Assembly (NCBI RefSeq): GCF_002953935.1
Contig: NZ_CP026514.1
Location: 3,720,001-3,784,000, forward strand
DNA: 64,000 nt
Reading direction: 5' to 3'
From: Arthrobacter sp. PGP41
GTDB taxonomy: Bacteria > Actinomycetota > Actinomycetes > Actinomycetales > Micrococcaceae
The notes below the pieces were generated by a model. It searched no databases. It was not told where the DNA came from and worked only from the letters and a program-made list of their open reading frames with translations. Of this stretch, positions 1 to 10,974 are shown piece after piece. How positions within the stretch are numbered: the first letter of the stretch is position 1; each line of letters opens with the position of its first letter. The position numbers and the translations under genes were made by a program.

Positions 1-202
1 CGCGGCTGCGGATGCTCCGCGCGGCCAGGTGCGGAACCACGGTGTAACCGAGGTCTGCCGCCTCCACCGCGGTGCGCATGGTCCGCTCAATGCCGTGGTG
101 CGGCAGGCACGTGACGCTGAGCGTGGTGGTCCGGGGCACCAGGGCCTGGACCTGCTCAACGATTCCTTCGGCAGGGATGATTTCGATTCTGATGGGGAAC
201 AT
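1..202 (-). CDS. Methylenetetrahydrofolate reductase-like protein, N-terminal fragment (cut by window edge)
   Basis: About 67 N-terminal residues are visible; the gene continues past base 1. The protein opens MFPIRIEIIPAEGIVEQVQ and later reads SVTCLPHHGIERTM and VVPHLAARSI. These resemble the first strand and the 'PHLAAR' segment of MetF/MTHFR-type TIM barrels, so I call it MTHFR-like. Two ATGs stand in tandem (202 and 205). The AGGA upstream spaces better to the one at 202. It lies downstream of lipA in a glycine/serine one-carbon cluster, where a folate enzyme fits. A strong hairpin separates it from lipA, so it may be transcribed separately. The truncation prevents a firm assignment. Confidence 0.6.
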   Translation of the reverse strand, partial: MFPIRIEIIPAEGIVEQVQALVPRTTTLSVTCLPHHGIERTMRTAVEAADLGYTVVPHLAARSIRSR

Positions 203-251
203 CATTGGTCCTGTCTGGTCATCAGTTTTCTCGGACATCAATTGGGGACTG

Positions 252-314
252 CAACGCGGGGTCACTCCCGGCCCGATGTTGGCGGATTTTTGGGTCGGAT
301 GTGACCCCGCGTTG
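252..314. repeat. 14-bp-arm inverted repeat downstream of lipA
   Basis: The arms CAACGCGGGGTCAC (252-265) and GTGACCCCGCGTTG (301-314) are perfect complements around a 35-base loop, whose edges can extend the stem imperfectly. It starts just past the lipA stop, in the gap before the MTHFR-like gene. It could end lipA transcription, but there is no strong T-tract on the minus strand, so it may instead be a dispersed palindromic element. Confidence 0.7.
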
Positions 315-318
315 TGGT

Positions 319-1335
319 TTAGCCGGCGGCGAGCAGGGTGCTGGCTTCCTGGCGGGTGGTGCCGGAGTCCTGGATGCCGTCGGCGATGTGGGCGAGTTCG
401 GCGGGGATGTCGCGGCCTTTTTTGCGCATTGCGGTGGCCCAGAGCCGGCCGGCGCGGTAGGAGGAGCGGACCAGCGGGCCGGACATGACGCCCAGGAACC
501 CGATTTCGGTGGCCTCGTCCTGGAGGTCCACGAATTCCTGCGGCTTGACCCAGCGGTCCACCGGCAGGTGCCGTTCGGACGGGCGGAGGTACTGGGTGAT
601 GGTGATCAGGTCACAGCCGGCCCCGTGCAGGTCCCGCAGGGCTTCGGAGATCTCCTCGCGGGTTTCGCCCATGCCCAGAATCAGGTTGGACTTGGTCACC
701 ATGCCCAGGTTCCGGCCCTGCGTGATCACGTCCAGGGACCGCTCGTAGCGGAACGCGGGCCGGATCCGCTTGAAAATCCGGGGCACGGTCTCCACGTTGT
801 GGGCGAACACCTCGGGGGCGGAGTCGCAGATCGCCTTGATGTGTTCGGGTTTGCCGGAGAAGTCCGGGATCAAAAGTTCGACGCCGGTGCCGGGGTTCAG
901 TTCATGGATCTTCCGGACCGTCTCGGCGTAGAGCCACACGCCCTCGTCGGCGAGGTCGTCGCGGGCCACCCCGGTGACGGTGGCGTACCGGAGCTGCATG
1001 GCCTGCACGGAGCGGGCCACCTTGGTGGGTTCGAACATGTCCACCGGGGACGGCTTGCCGGTATCGATCTGGCAGAAGTCACACCGCCGGGTGCACTCGG
1101 ACCCGCCGATCAGGAACGTGGCTTCCTTGTCCTCCCAGCACTCAAAAATGTTGGGGCAGCCGGCCTCCTCACACACCGTGTGCAGGCCCTCTTTCTTCAC
1201 CAGGTTCTTGAGCTGGACGAACTCCGGCCCCATCTGGACCTTCGCCTTGATCCACTCCGGCTTCCGCTCCACCGGGACAGCGGAGTTACGCTGCTCCACG
1301 CGCAAAAGCTTCCGGCCTTCAGGTGCCAATGTCAT
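319..1335 (-). CDS. lipA: Lipoyl synthase
   Basis: Radical-SAM enzyme that inserts two sulfurs into octanoyl groups on carrier proteins such as GcvH and 2-oxoacid dehydrogenase E2 subunits. The 338-residue length is normal. The auxiliary-cluster cysteines are C55, C60 and C66 ([12 protein letters not shown]). The radical-SAM motif CTRRCDFC gives C81, C85 and C88. The C-terminal RSSYRAG contains the serine that ligates the auxiliary cluster in this family. It follows sdaA by 24 bp on the same strand, at the end of a glycine-cleavage operon. This suggests a copy dedicated to, or co-regulated with, lipoylation of the GcvH at 4175-4558. No lipB is in the window. Confidence 0.95.
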   Translation of the reverse strand: MTLAPEGRKLLRVEQRNSAVPVERKPEWIKAKVQMGPEFVQLKNLVKKEGLHTVCEEAGCPNIFECWEDKEATFLIGGSECTRRCDFCQIDTGKPSPVDMFEPTKVARSVQAMQLRYATVTGVARDDLADEGVWLYAETVRKIHELNPGTGVELLIPDFSGKPEHIKAICDSAPEVFAHNVETVPRIFKRIRPAFRYERSLDVITQGRNLGMVTKSNLILGMGETREEISEALRDLHGAGCDLITITQYLRPSERHLPVDRWVKPQEFVDLQDEATEIGFLGVMSGPLVRSSYRAGRLWATAMRKKGRDIPAELAHIADGIQDSGTTRQEASTLLAAG

Positions 1336-1359
1336 TAGTGTTCTTCCCTTTGCATTCGA

Positions 1360-2796
1360 CTAGCATTCGACGACGTTGACGGCGAGGCCGCCCATGGCCG
1401 TTTCCTTGTATTTGGAGCTCATGTCCTTGCCGGTCTCCCGCATCGTGATGATGACCTCGTCCAGGGAGACCCGGTGGGAGCCGTCGCCCCAGAGCGCCAT
1501 CTTCGCCGCGTTGATCGCTTTCGCCGCCGCGATCGCGTTCCGCTCGATGCACGGCACCTGCACCAGGCCCCCGATCGGATCACACGTCAGGCCCAGGTTG
1601 TGCTCCATCGCGATCTCCGCCGCGTTCTCCACCTGCGCCGGGGTCCCGCCCATCACCTCAGCCAGGCCCGCCGCGGCCATCGACGACGCCGACCCCACCT
1701 CGCCCTGGCACCCCACCTCCGCACCCGAGATCGAGGCCTGCTCCTTGTACAGCACCCCCACCGCGCCGGCGGCGAGCAGGAACTTCACCACCACATCCTC
1801 CCGGTCCTCCCGGGACGCGTTCTCCATCCCCGGCGCGAAATGCAGGGCGTAATACAGCACCGCCGGGATGATCCCGGCCGCCCCGTTCGTCGGCGCGGTC
1901 ACCACCCGGCCGCCGGAAGCGTTCTCCTCATTCACGGCCAGGGCGATCAAGTTAACCCACTCCTGCCAATACTTCGGGTCATGGAACTCCGCGTCCTGGC
2001 CTTCGTCCTGGGCTCCGGCCGGCCGGGAGCTTTCCTTCCGCAGCCGGTCATACCAGTCCGGGGCGCGGCGGCGGACCTTCAACCCGCCCGGCAGCACCCC
2101 CTCACGCTTCAGCGACGCGGCCACGCACCCTTCCATCACCGAATAGATGTGCAGCAGGCCCGCCCGGATCTGATCCGGGGCGCGGCTGTCCTCCTCGTTC
2201 ACCCGCATCACATCACTGATGCCCAACCCCGTGTCCCGGCAGTGCTCCAGCAGCTCCGCGGCAGTCCGGAACGGCAGCGGCAGCTCCTTCTTGGACTCCT
2301 CGAGCTCCTGCTGGGCCGCGTCCTCCTCACCCTCACGGACAATGAACCCGCCACCCACCGAGAAAAACGTCGCCGCATGCAGCACCTGCCCTTCGGCGTC
2401 AGACACCGTGAACGTCATCCCGTTCGTGTGCCGCGGAAGGACCGTCAGCGGCCGCAACACCATATCCTTCACCCCGTACGGCAGGGGTACGGAACCGGCC
2501 AGGTGCAGCAAACCCGTCTCCGCGATCGCCGCCAGCCGCTCCTCCACCTCATCGGGCAGGATCAGCTCCGGATGGAACCCCTCCAACCCCAGCAGGATCG
2601 CAGTCATCGTCCCATGCCCATGACCCGTCGCCGCCAACGAACCATACAAATCCACCCGCAACGACGCCACCCCCGCAAGCCTGCCGGAAGCCTTCAACTC
2701 CTCCGCAAACACAGCAGCAGCCCGCATCGGCCCCACAGTATGGGAACTCGAAGGACCGATCCCAATCGAAAAAAGATCAAAGACACCAACGGCCAT
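1360..2796 (-). CDS. sdaA: L-serine ammonia-lyase, iron-sulfur type, single chain
   Basis: Deaminates L-serine to pyruvate and ammonia using a [4Fe-4S] cluster. The 478 residues hold both the beta domain (N-terminal [13 protein letters not shown], residues 12-24) and the catalytic alpha domain, as in single-chain SdaA proteins. Cluster cysteines are visible in EVGCQGEVG and in [12 protein letters not shown] near the C-terminus. It lies between glyA and lipA on the same strand, 53 bp after glyA. In this operon glycine becomes serine through GCV and SHMT, and SdaA drains serine into pyruvate. That makes the block a complete route from glycine to central metabolism. Confidence 0.95.
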   Translation of the reverse strand: MAVGVFDLFSIGIGPSSSHTVGPMRAAAVFAEELKASGRLAGVASLRVDLYGSLAATGHGHGTMTAILLGLEGFHPELILPDEVEERLAAIAETGLLHLAGSVPLPYGVKDMVLRPLTVLPRHTNGMTFTVSDAEGQVLHAATFFSVGGGFIVREGEEDAAQQELEESKKELPLPFRTAAELLEHCRDTGLGISDVMRVNEEDSRAPDQIRAGLLHIYSVMEGCVAASLKREGVLPGGLKVRRRAPDWYDRLRKESSRPAGAQDEGQDAEFHDPKYWQEWVNLIALAVNEENASGGRVVTAPTNGAAGIIPAVLYYALHFAPGMENASREDREDVVVKFLLAAGAVGVLYKEQASISGAEVGCQGEVGSASSMAAAGLAEVMGGTPAQVENAAEIAMEHNLGLTCDPIGGLVQVPCIERNAIAAAKAINAAKMALWGDGSHRVSLDEVIITMRETGKDMSSKYKETAMGGLAVNVVEC

Positions 2797-2849
2797 GACG
2801 GGTTTTCCTAACTAAAACGAACGTGCCCGGATCCAAGGAGGTGACCAGG

Positions 2850-4178
2850 TCAGGACAGGGGTGCGACGCCCGGGTAGAGCGGGTGAGCTTTGGCGAGTAC
2901 TTCGACACGGTGACGCAGCCCGGAAAGGTCCGTGCCGGCGTCGGCCATCAATGCCTCGGCGATGATGTCCGCAACCTCGCGGAAGGCGTCCTCGCCGAAG
3001 CCGCGAGTGGCCAGCGCAGGCGTGCCGATGCGGAGGCCGGACGTGACCATTGGCGGGCGCGGGTCGAACGGGACGGCGTTGCGGTTGACGGTGATGTCGA
3101 TTTCCGCGAGCCGGTCCTCGGCCTGCTGGCCGTCGAGATCGCAGTTGCGCAGGTCAACGAGGACCAGGTGCACGTCCGTGCCGCCGGAGACCACGCTGAT
3201 GCCCTTCGCGGTGACGTCCGGCTGGACGAGGCGCTCGGCAAGGATCCTCGCGCCGGCCAGGACGCGTTCCTGGCGCTCCTTGAACTCGGCGGACGCGGCG
3301 ATCTTGAAGGCCACGGCCTTGCCCGCGATCACGTGCTCCAGCGGGCCGCCCTGCTGTCCGGGGAACACAGCCGAGTTGATCTTCTTGGCGATGTCGGCGT
3401 CGTTCGTCAGGATAATGCCGCCGCGCGGACCGGCGAGGGTCTTGTGCGTGGTGGACGTGGTGACATGCGCGTGCGGGACCGGCGACGGGTGCAGCCCGGC
3501 GGCCACGAGCCCGGCGAAGTGGGCCATATCCACCATCAGGTACGCGCCCACGGAATCGGCGATCCGGCGGAACTCGGCGAAGTCCAGCTGCCGGGCGTAG
3601 GCGGACCAGCCGGCCACGATCAGCGCAGGCTTGGTTTCCTGGGCCAGGCGCTCCACCTCGGCCATGTCCACGGTGTGGGTGTCCTCGCGGACGCCGTACG
3701 GGACCACGTTGTAGAGCTTGCCGGAAAAGTTGATCTTCATGCCGTGGGTGAGGTGGCCGCCGTGGGCCAGGTTCAGGCCCATGATGGTGTCGCCCGGCTT
3801 GATCAGCGCGTGCATCACCGATGCGTTGGCCTGGGCGCCGGAGTGCGGCTGCACGTTGGCGAACCCCGCGCCGAACAGCGCCTTGATCCGGTCGATGGCA
3901 AGCTGTTCGATGACGTCCACGTGCTCGCAGCCGCCGTAGTAGCGCTTGCCCGGGTAGCCCTCCGCGTACTTGTTCGTCAGCACCGAGCCCTGCGCCTGCA
4001 TCACGGCGACGGCGGTGTGGTTCTCCGAGGCGATCATTTCCAGACCGTCGCGCTGGCGGGTGAGTTCGTCGTCGATCTTCGCGGCGATCTCCGGGTCCAG
4101 AGCGGACAGGTCCGCGTCCAGGGACGGGGAGATGACCTGCTCGAAGTCAGTCACTGCTGTGTTTGCGGCCGGGTTCAC
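2850..4178 (-). CDS. glyA: Serine hydroxymethyltransferase
   Basis: PLP enzyme interconverting serine + THF and glycine + 5,10-methylene-THF in the cytosol. The length of 442 residues is typical. The PLP-lysine motif [11 protein letters not shown] lies near residue 246, with [12 protein letters not shown] before it and [15 protein letters not shown] near the N-terminus. The start is GTG at 4178 and overlaps the gcvH stop (GTGA), so translation is probably coupled to gcvH. Its place in the glycine-cleavage operon lets the methylene-THF made by GcvT convert a second glycine into serine for SdaA. Confidence 0.96.
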   Translation of the reverse strand: MNPAANTAVTDFEQVISPSLDADLSALDPEIAAKIDDELTRQRDGLEMIASENHTAVAVMQAQGSVLTNKYAEGYPGKRYYGGCEHVDVIEQLAIDRIKALFGAGFANVQPHSGAQANASVMHALIKPGDTIMGLNLAHGGHLTHGMKINFSGKLYNVVPYGVREDTHTVDMAEVERLAQETKPALIVAGWSAYARQLDFAEFRRIADSVGAYLMVDMAHFAGLVAAGLHPSPVPHAHVTTSTTHKTLAGPRGGIILTNDADIAKKINSAVFPGQQGGPLEHVIAGKAVAFKIAASAEFKERQERVLAGARILAERLVQPDVTAKGISVVSGGTDVHLVLVDLRNCDLDGQQAEDRLAEIDITVNRNAVPFDPRPPMVTSGLRIGTPALATRGFGEDAFREVADIIAEALMADAGTDLSGLRHRVEVLAKAHPLYPGVAPLS

Positions 4179-4558
4179 AGTTCGCCGCCGTTGGCTGCCG
4201 CGTACTCCTCAGCGGACATCAGCGGGCCTTCTTCGGTGACGGCAACTTTGAACAGCCAGCCTGCGCCGTAGGGATCGTTGTTGATCAGGGCGGGGTCGGA
4301 GACCACTTCGTCGTTGATCTCCACAACCTCGCCGGTGACCGGGGCGTAAAGGTCGGAGACGGACTTGGTGGATTCAACCTCGCCGCAGGTCTCGCCCGCG
4401 GTGACCGTGGAGCCAACCTCGGGCAGGTCCACGTACACGATGTCGCCAAGGGCTTCGGCAGCAACAGCGGAAATGCCAATGTTGGCGGGTCCGGATCCGT
4501 CCGCGGCAACCCATTCGTGCTCGGCGGAGTACTTCAGTTCAGCAACAACTTTTGCCAT
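4175..4558 (-). CDS. gcvH: Glycine cleavage system H protein
   Basis: Lipoylated carrier of the aminomethyl group between GcvP and GcvT. The 127 residues include the lipoylation motif [10 protein letters not shown] with K65 as the modified lysine. Around it are the usual hybrid-motif segments ([24 protein letters not shown]). The start at 4558 is preceded by AAGGAAAAA. It sits 142 bp after gcvT; that gap holds a 32-bp tandem repeat. It overlaps the glyA start by 4 bp. Confidence 0.97.
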   Translation of the reverse strand: MAKVVAELKYSAEHEWVAADGSGPANIGISAVAAEALGDIVYVDLPEVGSTVTAGETCGEVESTKSVSDLYAPVTGEVVEINDEVVSDPALINNDPYGAGWLFKVAVTEEGPLMSAEEYAAANGGEL

Positions 4559-4585
4559 GTTTTTTCCTTAGGTTCGTGTTTGAGA

Positions 4586-4665
4586 AAGTGAGGGAGCGTT
4601 GGCCCAGATCCCGCATCAAGTGAGAGAGCGTCGGCCCAAAACCAGCATTAAGTGAGAGAGCGTCG
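4586..4665. repeat. 32-bp tandem repeat, 2.5 units, between gcvT and gcvH
   Basis: Unit 1 is 4586-4617, unit 2 is 4618-4649 and a 16-base partial unit is 4650-4665. The shared core is AAGTGAGAGAGCGT, followed in full units by a GGCCCA...GCAT segment. The period is exactly 32 bp; unit 1 differs from unit 2 at six or seven positions. It lies inside the glycine-cleavage operon, so it is transcribed. There are no unique spacers, so it is not a CRISPR. Confidence 0.85.
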
Positions 4666-4700
4666 AGGGCCGGCGGATGTCAGCCCCGCCGGGGCGGACG

Positions 4701-5822
4701 TTACTTCTGGCGCTTGTAGAACGGGAGTGCTACTACTACGAAGGGCTCTGGCTTGCCGCGGAGGTCGATGTCCAGGGCGGTGCCGGGTTCTGAGTGTTCG
4801 ACGTCGACGTAGGCCATGGCGATCGGGTAACCAAGGGTGGGGCTCGGCTGGCCGGAGGTCACTTCGCCCACGACGTTGCCGTCCTTGAGGACCGGGTAGT
4901 GGCTGCGGCCGGCGCGGCGGCCCAGGCCCTTGAGGCCCACGAGCTTGCGGCCGGACGTGGAGCCTGCGCCGAGTGCTTTGAGTTCGGCGAGCACGGCCTT
5001 GCCCACGAAGTCCGACTCCTTGGCCAGCGAAACCACCGGGCCCAGGCCTGCGGCGTAGGGGTTCCCGTCGCGGGAGAGCTCGTTGCCGTACAGGGGCATG
5101 CCGGCTTCGAGTCGCAGCGAGTCGCGGCAGGCGAGGCCGGCCGGGATGAGCCCGTGGCCGGCGCCAACTTCCAGCAGCGCGTCCCACAGGCCTGCCGCGT
5201 CCTCGTTGGGAATGTAGATCTCGAAGCCGTCCTCGCCGGTGTACCCGGTCCGGGCCAGCAGCAGCTCCTGTCCGTTGATCTCTACCTCAACGGCCGCGTA
5301 ATACTTCAGCTCCGTCACCAGGGAGTGCTGATCCGCAGGAACGAGCGTCAGCAGGATGGCCTCCGCGTTCGGTCCCTGCACCGCGATCAGGGAGGTCTCG
5401 GCGGAAACGTCGTTTACGGTGACGTCGAAGCCGGCAGCCCGCTCGGCCAGCGCTGCGGCAACCACCGCAGCGTTGCCGGCGTTGGGGACCACCAGGTACT
5501 TTTCTTCACTCCGCCGGTAGGAGATGAGATCGTCGATGATGCCGCCGTCTTCCTGGCAGATCAGCGAGTACTTGGCCTTGCCCACGGCAACCGCGGACAG
5601 CTTGCCGGCCAGGGCGTAGTCCAGGAAGGCTGCGGCGTCCGGGCCGGTAACCCACACTTCGCCCATGTGGGAGAGGTCGAACAGGCCGGCGGCGTTACGG
5701 ACGGCGTGGTGTTCGGCCAGTTCGGAGTTGTACTTCAGGGGCATCTGCCAGCCGCCGAAGTCGGTGAAGGAGGCGCCGGCAATCTTGTGCTGCTCATACA
5801 GCGCGGTGTAGTTCTCAGTCAT
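4701..5822 (-). CDS. gcvT: Aminomethyltransferase (glycine cleavage T protein)
   Basis: Transfers the methylene carbon from the lipoyl arm of GcvH to THF and releases ammonia. From the ATG at 5822 the protein is 373 residues, typical of GcvT, and opens MTENYTALYEQHKIAGASF. Family segments visible are FGGWQMPL, FDLSHMGEV, GYTGEDGFEIY and CRDSLRLEAGMPLYG, with the C-terminal barrel ending LPFYKRQK. An in-frame extension to 6044 exists but overlaps gcvP and has no family similarity. The gap to gcvP is 10 bp, so the two genes are co-transcribed. Confidence 0.96.
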   Translation of the reverse strand: MTENYTALYEQHKIAGASFTDFGGWQMPLKYNSELAEHHAVRNAAGLFDLSHMGEVWVTGPDAAAFLDYALAGKLSAVAVGKAKYSLICQEDGGIIDDLISYRRSEEKYLVVPNAGNAAVVAAALAERAAGFDVTVNDVSAETSLIAVQGPNAEAILLTLVPADQHSLVTELKYYAAVEVEINGQELLLARTGYTGEDGFEIYIPNEDAAGLWDALLEVGAGHGLIPAGLACRDSLRLEAGMPLYGNELSRDGNPYAAGLGPVVSLAKESDFVGKAVLAELKALGAGSTSGRKLVGLKGLGRRAGRSHYPVLKDGNVVGEVTSGQPSPTLGYPIAMAYVDVEHSEPGTALDIDLRGKPEPFVVVALPFYKRQK

Positions 5823-5832
5823 CAGGGAATCC

Positions 5833-8685
<2,853 letters not shown>

Positions 8686-8737
8686 GAGAGGAACTCCATA
8701 ATTCAGGTGGCAAACGGTGCCACTTCGATTCGGGTTC

Positions 8738-8938
8738 CTCCCCGCTCTGTATTGGACCTGAGAGTTTTGCGTTGCCCTGCCGTTCAGCGGGGCGCCACTT
8801 GCACCGTCGGTGAGCCCGGTTGCCCGGACTGCTTTCCAGAGTTGCCTTGCCGCGGCGGTACGTGGGCCTGAGAGATTCCTGGGGAGGATTTGCTCCTACG
8901 GCGCCTGCAGAACGTACCGGCAGGACTCTCCCGCCGCA
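8738..8938 (-). ncRNA. Tandem glycine riboswitch (two aptamers) in the gcvP leader
   Basis: Read on the minus strand, aptamer I (about 8868-8938) contains GCGGGAGAGT, then GCGCCGTAGGAGCAA, then AATCTCTCAGG. Aptamer II (about 8738-8840) contains CAACTCTGGAAAGCAG, then ACCGACGGTGCAAG, then AAAACTCTCAGGTCC. These are the recurring conserved elements of glycine aptamers, present twice and joined by a short linker as in cooperative tandem glycine switches. The element ends about 50 bases before the gcvP start. Switches of this class upstream of gcv operons turn expression on when glycine binds. Confidence 0.95.
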
Positions 8939-8977
8939 GATCATAAGCACGTGCCACTGGTCGGTGACACGGCTCAC

Positions 8978-9006
8978 ACCATACAGGTTTTCGGGGCGGG
9001 ATGCAA
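8978..9006 (-). promoter_or_regulatory. Putative promoter of the glycine-cleavage operon
   Basis: On the minus strand TTGCAT (9001-9006) and TATGGT (8978-8983) are spaced by exactly 17 bases. This puts a start near 8971, about 30 bases before the first aptamer. The hexamers match the sigma-70 consensus only moderately (3/6 and 4/6); position is the main support. Confidence 0.45.
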
Positions 9007-9021
9007 AATCCGTGCCCCTTC

Positions 9022-9069
9022 AAGGAGGACGCACGACGGCGGGACGCGCCCGCCGTCGTGCGCCTCCTT
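9022..9069. repeat. Dispersed palindrome, copy 1 (after the SRPBCC gene)
   Basis: Arms 9022-9043 and 9048-9069 pair over about 21 bp with one bulged base; the core is GCACGACGGCGGG / CCCGCCGTCGTGC. The right arm reaches the stop codon of the SRPBCC gene. In this position it could terminate the ArsR/SRPBCC operon ahead of the gcvP promoter. It is one of six related copies in the window. Confidence 0.85.
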
Positions 9070-9482
9070 CAGCGTCTGGAGACGCCGGCGAGGACTCCGT
9101 CGATCTGCGCCAGCAGGCCGGGCCAGCCGCTGCCCATGCCCTCAAAGGCCTGCCTGCCCATGGGGGTGTCCAGGCGGAAACCGGCGTGTTCGTGGTGGAG
9201 GACCGTGCCGCCGTCCACCGGCTCAAGCCGCCATGTGATGGTGGTGTCCAGGACGCCCTCCGAGAAGAGGAATGTGATGGATTTGCCGGGGTTTACGGTG
9301 AGGACTTCGCACTGCTGCTGGCCCCAGGAGCCCATGTCCAAGGTGAAGCGGTGGCCGGCGACCGGCGCGATGTCGCCCGGCGCCCACCACCTGGCCAGCA
9401 GCTCGGGTGTGGTCAGGGCGGCCCACACAGAGTCCGCGGGGTGCGCGAAGCGGCGTTCGAGCCGGATGGCGTTCTCGGTCAT
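9069..9482 (-). CDS. SRPBCC (AHSA1-type) domain protein
   Basis: A 137-residue START/Bet v1-fold protein opening MTENAIRLERRFAHPAD. It has the typical VWAALTTPELLARWW helix and a GGTVLHHEHAGF strand. Such proteins form a hydrophobic cavity; the ligand here is unknown. The start at 9482 overlaps the upstream ArsR gene stop by 4 bp, a better start than an upstream in-frame one that adds an arginine-rich tail. ArsR + AHSA1 pairs are common self-regulated modules in actinobacteria, with the ArsR protein usually controlling both genes. Confidence 0.85.
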   Translation of the reverse strand: MTENAIRLERRFAHPADSVWAALTTPELLARWWAPGDIAPVAGHRFTLDMGSWGQQQCEVLTVNPGKSITFLFSEGVLDTTITWRLEPVDGGTVLHHEHAGFRLDTPMGRQAFEGMGSGWPGLLAQIDGVLAGVSRR

Positions 9483-9793
9483 GACGGTTTCTCCTCGTCC
9501 AGAAGTTCTGCCAGCGCGTCGAGGCGCCGGTTCCAATAGTGCTCGAAGTGCTTCACCCAGCCGCCGATCTCGGCAAGCGCCGAAGGCTGAAGGTGGTACA
9601 GCCGGTGGCGGCCGTGCCGTTCTTCCCGGACCAGCCCTGCCTCGCGGAGCACGGCCAGGTGTTCAGACGCTGCCGAGCGGCTGAGCTCAAACATCCCGGT
9701 GAGCTCCCCCGCCGTCCTGGGACCATGGCGGAGCTCGTCGAGGATGACGCGCCGTGCGGGGTTGGAGACAGCACCGAAGACATCAGGAAGCAC
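9479..9793 (-). CDS. ArsR-family winged-helix regulator
   Basis: Small DNA-binding repressor with the segments NPARRVILDELRHGPRTAGEL (split here as helix 1-2) and SRSAASEHLAVLREAGLV (recognition helix). No cysteine metal site is visible, so it is not an obvious metal sensor. The longest frame starts at ATG 9826, but I place the start at GTG 9793. A good -10 (TATACT, minus strand, 9800-9805) puts the transcription start on that GTG, and an operator-like palindrome occupies the bases the longer form would encode. From 9793 the protein is 104 residues, normal for the family. It is coupled to the SRPBCC gene by a 4-bp overlap. Confidence 0.8.
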   Translation of the reverse strand: MLPDVFGAVSNPARRVILDELRHGPRTAGELTGMFELSRSAASEHLAVLREAGLVREERHGRHRLYHLQPSALAEIGGWVKHFEHYWNRRLDALAELLDEEKPS

Positions 9794-9808
9794 GGCACCA
9801 GTATATGT

Positions 9809-9826
9809 GTCGGAAAATTCCGACAT
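9809..9826. promoter_or_regulatory. Palindromic operator upstream of the ArsR gene
   Basis: TGTCGGAA and TTCCGACA flank a 2-base centre, an 8-bp perfect inverted repeat. It lies immediately upstream of the -10 at 9800-9805 on the minus strand. Its other side is 2 bases from a TTGACA (9828-9833) pointing toward the VOC gene. It is therefore placed to control the ArsR pair and perhaps the divergent gene as well. Confidence 0.7.
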
Positions 9827-9871
9827 ATTGACAGTCTAGTCCGGGCCCTCGGCTGCATTTAGGCTGGGCGG

Positions 9872-10231
9872 ATGTTGAGCATCGGCAGCACCGTCCTCGG
9901 CGTCAACGACCTGGCCCGCGCCACCGCCTTCTGGCACGCCGCCCTCGGCTACGTCCCGCAGGAGCCAGGGGACGAAACGTGGGTAATCCTGGTGCCGGGA
10001 TCAGGCCCCGGAGCGCAGCTTGCACTCATGCTGAGCGAAACGCCGGTCCAGGAGCACCCCCGCATTCACCTGGACCTGTATGCGGACGATCAGGACGCCG
10101 AGGTGGAACGTCTGGTTTCACTGGGCGCCCAGCACGTCGACTGGGACCTGTATCCGGAGGACCCCGATTTCGTGGTCCTCGCCGACCCCGACGGCAACAG
10201 GTTCTGCGTCATCGACAAAAGTCCGCGGTAG
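9872..10231 (+). CDS. VOC (glyoxalase/bleomycin-resistance fold) family protein
   Basis: A 119-residue single VOC module with two beta-alpha-beta-beta-beta repeats. The first begins STVLGVNDLARATAFWHAALGY and the second RIHLDLYADDQDAEVERL. It ends with the usual FVVLADPDGNRFCVID. The family covers glyoxalases, dioxygenases and drug-binding proteins; the substrate cannot be read from sequence. It is transcribed divergently from the ArsR/SRPBCC pair, with the palindrome between them. Confidence 0.8.
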   Translation: MLSIGSTVLGVNDLARATAFWHAALGYVPQEPGDETWVILVPGSGPGAQLALMLSETPVQEHPRIHLDLYADDQDAEVERLVSLGAQHVDWDLYPEDPDFVVLADPDGNRFCVIDKSPR

Positions 10232-10263
10232 CCCCGCCGTCGAACCTTGAACTTCCGGCCGGG

Positions 10264-10932
10264 TCAGTTTTCAGGCAGTTGCCCGGCCAGCCCCTGCAGT
10301 GATGGTTCCCGGCCCAGCTCCACATGGGCGAACGCCAGCGCTGCCGCAAGTTCGGCCTTGCCGTCATAGATGGCCCGGCATAGGCTCAGGTGCTCCGCGC
10401 ACTGGACCTGGGGATCACGGTGCCCAGTCAGGGTGAAGAGCCACTGCATCCTGCCGAGGAGCGGCTTCATGGAGTACTCCAGCAGCGAGTTGCCTCCCAT
10501 CGAGACGATCTCCGCGTGCAGGGCCGTGTTGATGAGCGGGATCTCCGTGTGGTCGTGGCGCAGGGTTGCTTCTTCGGCCTTGTCCATCATGTGCTGCAGG
10601 CGCGCTGTGGACTCTCCCCGGGCGGCGGCCTGGGCGGCGAGCCGCGCGGCGAGGACTTCGAGGCTGAGCCGGACATCAAAGAGTTCATTGATGTCCCTCA
10701 GGGTGATCTGCTTGACGGTGGCCCCGCGCCGTGGCGAGGTGTCAATGAAACCTTCGGCTTCCAGCTGCTGGAGGGCTTCGCGGACGGGTACCCGGGAAAC
10801 GTCCAGAGCCTGTGACAGCTCGCGTTCCCTGAGCCGTGAACCGGGCGCGAAGTCACCCGAGATGATCAACTCCCGGATCCGTGCACGGGTAGCATCAGCC
10901 GAAGACGCGGGTGCGTCCGCCTGGGTACTCAA
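10264..10932 (-). CDS. GntR-family regulator, FCD (FadR C-terminal) type
   Basis: 222 residues: an N-terminal winged helix (RLRERELSQALDVSRVPVREALQQLE, about residues 33-58, seen as two blocks) and an all-helical FCD ligand domain. The latter has HAEIVSMGGNSLLEYSM and a later EHLSLCRAI, supplying the aspartate/histidine metal or acid-binding positions. The start is TTG at 10932 with AGGAGG five bases upstream. It is the last gene of the minus-strand operon behind the OCD-like and Tat amidohydrolase genes. The palindrome TGGTATACCA in both control regions of this locus is a plausible operator for it, with an organic acid or amino-acid-derived inducer. Confidence 0.88.
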   Translation of the reverse strand: MSTQADAPASSADATRARIRELIISGDFAPGSRLRERELSQALDVSRVPVREALQQLEAEGFIDTSPRRGATVKQITLRDINELFDVRLSLEVLAARLAAQAAARGESTARLQHMMDKAEEATLRHDHTEIPLINTALHAEIVSMGGNSLLEYSMKPLLGRMQWLFTLTGHRDPQVQCAEHLSLCRAIYDGKAELAAALAFAHVELGREPSLQGLAGQLPEN

Positions 10933-10974
10933 AGATGCCTCCTGCTGGTTCCAGTGCCCTGCTTCCGGGCTGCC

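Noticed and set aside
205..1338. Long plus-strand reading frame opposite lipA
   Set aside because: It mirrors a clear lipA gene in high-GC DNA, has no family motifs and is rich in the shadow residues Gly/Ala/Val/Asp. The same applies to long antisense frames opposite gcvP, sdaA, glyA, fdhA and others.
4586..4665. Repeat array considered as a CRISPR
   Set aside because: The units are contiguous without unique spacers, only two and a half copies exist and no cas genes are nearby.
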